Source: Acidobacteriota bacterium
Lineage (GTDB): Bacteria; Acidobacteriota; Polarisedimenticolia; SMYD01
DNA length: 51,728 bases
Assembly: GCA_004356015.1 (NCBI GenBank)
Contig: SMYD01000008.1
Span: 1 to 51,728 of the forward strand
Direction: 5' to 3'
The notes under the pieces are model-generated. The model made no database searches and was not told where the DNA came from. It saw nothing but the letters and a program-made list of their open reading frames with translations. The position numbers and the translations under genes are program-made. This document shows, one piece after another, positions 48,179 through 51,728 of this stretch. Each line of letters begins with the position of its first letter. Within the stretch, counting starts at the first letter, position 1.

Positions 48179-48594
48179 AGCAGACAGCCACCGAGTTCGT
48201 GGTGGTGACAGAGGGGCGCGGGATGGTGGAGATCACCGCTGAAGTTCTGGCCTGGGTGGCCGGCAGTGGCCTGGAGCAGGGCCTTCTCACCCTGCATGTG
48301 CGCCACACATCGGCCTCTCTGCTCATCCAGGAGAACGCGGACCCGGAAGTGCAGGCCGACATGGAGCGCTTTCTGTCGCGCCTGATCCCCGACGGCGATC
48401 CTCTCCTGCGCCACACGGCGGAAGGCCCCGACGATATGCCCGCCCATGTGCGTGCGGCCCTCACCGCCACCTCGCTCTCCCTGCCGGTGAGCGGTGGCCG
48501 ACCGGCCCTGGGCACCTGGCAGGGGATCTATCTCTACGAGCATCGCCTGGCGCCTCACCGCAGGCTCATTGCCGCCCACCTCATGGGTCAGTAG
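48175..48594 (+). CDS. yjbQ: YjbQ/UPF0047 family protein
   Basis: The 139-residue product has LLTLHVRHTSASLLIQENADPEV, RHTAEGPDDMPAHVRAALTAT and LGTWQGIYLYEHR, the conserved blocks of the YjbQ (UPF0047) fold, including the His/Glu cluster of the metal pocket. Members have been described as having thiamine-phosphate synthase-like activity, but the physiological role is uncertain. GTG start overlaps the DHH gene stop (GTGA). Confidence 0.93.
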   Translation: MKQTATEFVVVTEGRGMVEITAEVLAWVAGSGLEQGLLTLHVRHTSASLLIQENADPEVQADMERFLSRLIPDGDPLLRHTAEGPDDMPAHVRAALTATSLSLPVSGGRPALGTWQGIYLYEHRLAPHRRLIAAHLMGQ

Positions 48595-48596
48595 AG

Positions 48597-50300
48597 GTGC
48601 CCGGAGGCGAGACGCGCCCGCTCCCGCCTGCGGTTCCGGCGCGTCACGCCGTGCCCGGATGGATGGCGGCTGTCGTGCTGGCCGCAACGGCCGTCTTTTC
48701 CTGGCTCCCGGCTCTGATCGATCAGGCCCGGGACGTGGATGTCCTGCTTTACGCCGCGGCAGCGGCGCGATCCAATGCCGCCGGAACTCTGCCCTACATC
48801 GCGGCCTGGATTGAAAAAGGACCCCTGGCCATGGGCCTCTTCCAGATCCTGTTCGCCCTGTTCGGCGCCTTCAACCTGGCCGCTCTGGCTCTGGCCTGGC
48901 TGGTTCTCGCCCTGGGCACCATGTGGATGGTGGCATGTCTTGCCCGCAGGTTGGGAGGCGGCGCCTGGTGGGCGGCGGCCTTCTTTGCCGCTGCTCTCCC
49001 GGCCGTGGGAGGCTCTCTCAACACCGAAGTCCCGGCGGCAGCAGCCGCCATGGGAGCTCTATTGATCTGGCTGCGTGCCCGGCAGCAGAGAGGCGGCGGC
49101 TTCCGGCTTGCTGTCGTCGCCGGGCTGCTGGCGGGAACTGCTTTTCTCTGCCGGCAGAATGCAGGCATCCTGGCTCCGGCCCTGGTGGCGGCGGATCTCA
49201 TCAGCACCGGCGGTGTGCACCTGCCGTGGCGGCTGCGCCTGGGCCGGCCTCTTGCCCTCCTGGTGGGATTTGTGGCGCTGCCGCTGCTGACGGTGTTGGT
49301 CTATGCGGCCCTGGGAGAACTCGAGTCATTTCTCTTTTGCTTTCATGGCTACAACGTGAATTTCTACATGGCCGCCACGCGCGTGACCACAGAGAGGCTG
49401 CTGCTGGCTCCCTGGACGGCGGTTACCAATTTCCTCGTGCCGGTGGCCACGGTGGCCACCCTGGGGCTGGCCGGCATGGTGGCGGTGTTATGGGGCCCGC
49501 TCCGCTTCCGGCGTGCCGACCCTGGGCAGGGTGTGGCCAGGCTGGCCGTCCTCTTGCTGGCACTGTCCCTCTTCGCCAGTCTGTTTGCCGGGCTGCGCTT
49601 CTTTGCCCATTACTTCGCTCTGGCCCTGCCTTTCTGGGCAGCCCTGGGCGGCTGGTTCACGGGCACGAAGATCCGTCACGCGCGGCCGCTCCATGCCCTG
49701 GCCGTAACTCTCCTGGTGATGACGGCGCTGGGACTGGAGGTCGGCCGGCGCCCCTGGTTGGATACGCTGAGGCGCACCAGGGAATGGGTGGTCTCGGGCC
49801 GGATCCTGGACGCGGCGGATCCCCTGGCCTGGCCGCGCAGGGACGGCCTCGCGACCGCTGCGGCTCGCTATATCCGGGCGAACAGTTCTCCTGATGACCG
49901 TGTGTTTGTCTGGGGCATGCGCCCCCATGTGCAGGTTTACGCCCGCCGCCTTCCCGCCACCCGCTTCGTCACCAGTACTTTTCTGACCGGCGTGGTGCCG
50001 TGGGAGCGGCTTGAACCGGCGGATGGCACGGCCGACTGGATCGTGCCCGGGTCCTGGGATCTCTTCATGGCCGACATGGAACAGGAGCGGCCCCTGTTTG
50101 TTGTGGACGCCAGCTACGACCATATGTTTGCCAACGGTGCCCACAGTCCAGAGCACTACCCGCTGCTGAGGGATTTGCTGGCGCGCCAGTATGAGCAGGT
50201 GAAATCGTTCGGTGAGATCGATCGGATGATCCTGTGGCGCCGCAAGAGCGAAGAATCATCCGGGACGTTCACCAGCGGGTATCGAGAAACCATTCCATGA
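48597..50300 (+). CDS. Family-39-like membrane glycosyltransferase
   Basis: The 567-residue product has about ten membrane helices and a C-terminal periplasmic domain. QARDVDVLLYAAAAARSNAA, with an acidic residue in the first loop, and an Asn-Thr-Glu pattern (GSLNTEVPAAAAAMGALL) resemble PMT/ArnT-type GT-C glycosyltransferases that use polyprenyl-phosphate sugars. The late soluble part (RYIRANSSPDDRVFVWGMRP) is typical of such proteins. GTG start two bases after the yjbQ stop. The donor and acceptor are unknown. Confidence 0.8.
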   Translation: MPGGETRPLPPAVPARHAVPGWMAAVVLAATAVFSWLPALIDQARDVDVLLYAAAAARSNAAGTLPYIAAWIEKGPLAMGLFQILFALFGAFNLAALALAWLVLALGTMWMVACLARRLGGGAWWAAAFFAAALPAVGGSLNTEVPAAAAAMGALLIWLRARQQRGGGFRLAVVAGLLAGTAFLCRQNAGILAPALVAADLISTGGVHLPWRLRLGRPLALLVGFVALPLLTVLVYAALGELESFLFCFHGYNVNFYMAATRVTTERLLLAPWTAVTNFLVPVATVATLGLAGMVAVLWGPLRFRRADPGQGVARLAVLLLALSLFASLFAGLRFFAHYFALALPFWAALGGWFTGTKIRHARPLHALAVTLLVMTALGLEVGRRPWLDTLRRTREWVVSGRILDAADPLAWPRRDGLATAAARYIRANSSPDDRVFVWGMRPHVQVYARRLPATRFVTSTFLTGVVPWERLEPADGTADWIVPGSWDLFMADMEQERPLFVVDASYDHMFANGAHSPEHYPLLRDLLARQYEQVKSFGEIDRMILWRRKSEESSGTFTSGYRETIP

Positions 50301-50941
50301 GCGCCGTCTGGCCCAGATGCCAGAGAGCGGTGAGGGAAAAGAGCCAGAGGCCGGCGCGCGCCGGCCGCTTCCCGTGTCAGGGCCATGGCGAAGAGGGCGC
50401 CGGCAGCCATGAGGGGCACGGCGAAGATCATGTCCATGGAGGTGGCTCCATAGAGGGCCACGGCCGGTGTCATCACCCAGAGGATGGCCGCGGCGCGGGC
50501 GCCACGCTCCGGGAGAAAACAGCGTGCCCAGGCGAGCATGGGCAGGAGGCCGAGAGTGGACAGCAGGACGACCGCCAGGGACACCGGGCCGGCCCGTCCT
50601 CCCGTCGCCCGATCCAGGATCCAGAGGAGGATGCGAGCCCCAGGCCCAGTGCCAGCACCGGGAGCAGCCACCAGGCGCCATCGCCCCGCCGCCACAGGGC
50701 CCAACAGGGGAAAAAGGAAATCGCGGCGCAGAAGGCCCATGGCAGGGGCCAGAAGCGGCAGAACCTTCAAGGCGAAGAGGAGCGCCAGAAAACCCATGGC
50801 TCGGGCCGACTGATCCGCCGCCACCGCGGCATAGGCCGGTTCTCCCGGCCGGTGCAGGCGGCGGGCCCGGTGCAGGCCGCGGGCGAGAACCCAGGCGGTG
50901 AGGGCCAGGCCGAGGCTCAGCAGGATGAGGTTGGCATCCAT
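50269..50941 (-). pseudogene. Multi-pass membrane protein gene with three apparent frameshifts
   Basis: ATG 50941 begins a good membrane protein (LILLSLGLALTAWVLARGL). The plausible coding path then jumps frame three times. Near 50736-50755 it moves to PWAFCAAISFFPCWALW and GDGAWWLLPVLALGLG; near 50628-50650 it returns to RILLWILDRATGG; near 50345-50370 it moves again to LWLFSLTALWHLGQTAL and ends at TGA 50269-50271. These frames carry GC-rich third positions and hydrophobic helices where the uncorrected frame does not. The uncorrected frame runs on to 50156, deep into the convergent gene. The corrected length is about 224 residues. It may be a decayed GT-C-like or other membrane gene, or show sequencing errors. 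Confidence 0.55.
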
Positions 50942-50959
50942 CAGGTCGGCCGAGCGCGA

Positions 50960-51728
50960 TCAGTCCAGGTAACCCAGGCTGCGCAGGCGCTGGCGAATCT
51001 CGGGTGACATTTCCAGGGAAGGGCTGCCGGTGCCGGCAGCGGCACCAGCCGGCAGCCGCTGCTCCAGACTGGCGGCCAGCCTGGACCATGGCTCCTCATC
51101 CGTCATCCCCGCATGGAAAAGGTTGTGTTGCTCCAGCGGATCCGCCTCCAGGTCGAAGGCCATGTGATGTCCATCGGAAGACCGGATCCATTTGTGATCT
51201 TCGCTGCGGATGCCGTCTAGAGAGCGATCCCAGGGCGAAGGGTCGAGACCCAGGCGCGAACGGACCCGATCCAGAACAGGGTCCGGGCGCGCGTACTGAA
51301 AGTAGACCCGGCCGGCGGGAGGGGCCTGTGCGCCGGCTTCATCAGTGCCGGGAAGGACGCCGGCCAGTTGCAGGATCCGGCGCGGGATCGAGGCCAGGGA
51401 GACCAGGCCGTTCTCGGTCGAGCCGGCGGGGACGCCCGCTGGATAGCGGATCAGAAGAGGGACATGAACCAGCGTGTCATAGAGGCCCAGCTGGTGATCC
51501 AGGGGGGCGTGATCGTTCAGGTTCTCGCCATGATCGGAGGTCACGACGATGATGGTGTGATCCAGCCGTTCACTTTGTCGCAGACGATCCAAGATGCGCT
51601 GTAGGATGGAATCCGCGTAGGCCACTTCAGCGGCGTAGAGAGAGCGCAGCAGCCGCGCGTCATCACTTGAAAGAGTGTCACCGCCAAGACCGGTGAGTGG
51701 ATTCTGATCCAGCGCATGAATCTGGTCG
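50960..51728 (-). CDS. Sulfatase-superfamily protein, C-terminal part (5' end outside window)
   Basis: The frame is open to the right edge and ends at TGA 50960, about 256 residues. It holds the second metal site of the sulfatase/alkaline phosphatase fold, IIVVTSDHGENLNDHAPLDHQ, followed by VHVPLLIRYPAGVP and the C-terminal DLEADPLEQHNL block that is common in sulfatase-like hydrolases. The nucleophile region is outside the window, so activity cannot be judged. It is upstream of, and 18 bases from, the frameshifted membrane gene on the same strand. Its end (RQRLRSLGYLD) resembles that of the lipoprotein at 35-36 kb (RRELRTLGYVD). Confidence 0.85.
   Translation of the reverse strand, partial: DQIHALDQNPLTGLGGDTLSSDDARLLRSLYAAEVAYADSILQRILDRLRQSERLDHTIIVVTSDHGENLNDHAPLDHQLGLYDTLVHVPLLIRYPAGVPAGSTENGLVSLASIPRRILQLAGVLPGTDEAGAQAPPAGRVYFQYARPDPVLDRVRSRLGLDPSPWDRSLDGIRSEDHKWIRSSDGHHMAFDLEADPLEQHNLFHAGMTDEEPWSRLAASLEQRLPAGAAAGTGSPSLEMSPEIRQRLRSLGYLD

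Overview
The window is GC-rich bacterial chromosome with tightly packed genes, many 1-4 base stop/start overlaps and frequent GTG/TTG starts. It encodes a complete Kdo supply route (kdsA, kdsB, kdsC, kdsD), LPS-type glycosyltransferases with a Kdo-kinase-like domain, outer-membrane beta-barrels, an OmpA protein and a Tat translocase, so the host is a diderm (Gram-negative) that makes LPS. The gene mix (large M14 peptidase, S41 peptidase, CIRCE-controlled groESL, TSP3-OmpA protein, sulfatase-like lipoprotein) would fit Acidobacteriota or a related deep-branching lineage. That is inference; no rRNA or tRNA gene is visible to settle it.

Layout. 0-0.9 kb: the tail of a carboxymuconolactone-decarboxylase-family gene, then two decaying genes (an alpha/beta-hydrolase remnant and a shortened Rrf2 regulator). 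0.9-6.7 kb: a divergent pair, an exported M14 peptidase and a large exported protein with a LolA-like middle and a beta-barrel end. 6.7-8.8 kb: groES-groL with a sigma70-type promoter, a CIRCE operator and a terminator that lies in the 3' end of the convergent barrel gene. 9.0-11.6 kb: a two-gene operon with a Clp-type AAA+ ATPase whose Walker A ends in GKN, as in torsins, and an unrecognised partner; this is the best candidate for an undescribed system. 11.6-18.4 kb: S41 peptidase, tatA-tatC, a family-2 glycosyltransferase, a glycosyltransferase/Kdo-kinase-like fusion and a heptosyltransferase-like gene. 18.5-20.7 kb: a Trm112-like zinc protein and an OmpA protein with six TSP3 repeats. 20.7-26.2 kb: the Kdo cluster on the minus strand, kdsB, pyrG-kdsA-kdsD-kdsC, then a LapA-like gene. 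CTP from PyrG is the co-substrate of KdsB.

26.3-37.2 kb: a lipocalin-like protein, an ABC exporter, icd, a PduO-type cobalamin adenosyltransferase, a VIT1/CCC1 transporter with a ferritin-like N-terminus, mdh, a sulfatase-superfamily lipoprotein and surE. 37.4-41.8 kb: five co-directional genes with visibly more A/T at third codon positions, led by a double-CDGSH/glutamate-synthase-like fusion; probably an acquired cassette. 41.8-50.3 kb: a compact plus-strand run with penicillin acylase, pabB, a PDZ-thioredoxin fusion, a DHH phosphoesterase, yjbQ and a membrane glycosyltransferase. 50.3-51.7 kb: on the minus strand, a membrane-protein gene broken by three apparent frameshifts and the 3' part of a second sulfatase-like gene that runs off the window.

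I saw no CRISPR array, insertion sequence, phage genes, tRNA or rRNA. All family assignments come from reading motifs by eye; no database search was run.
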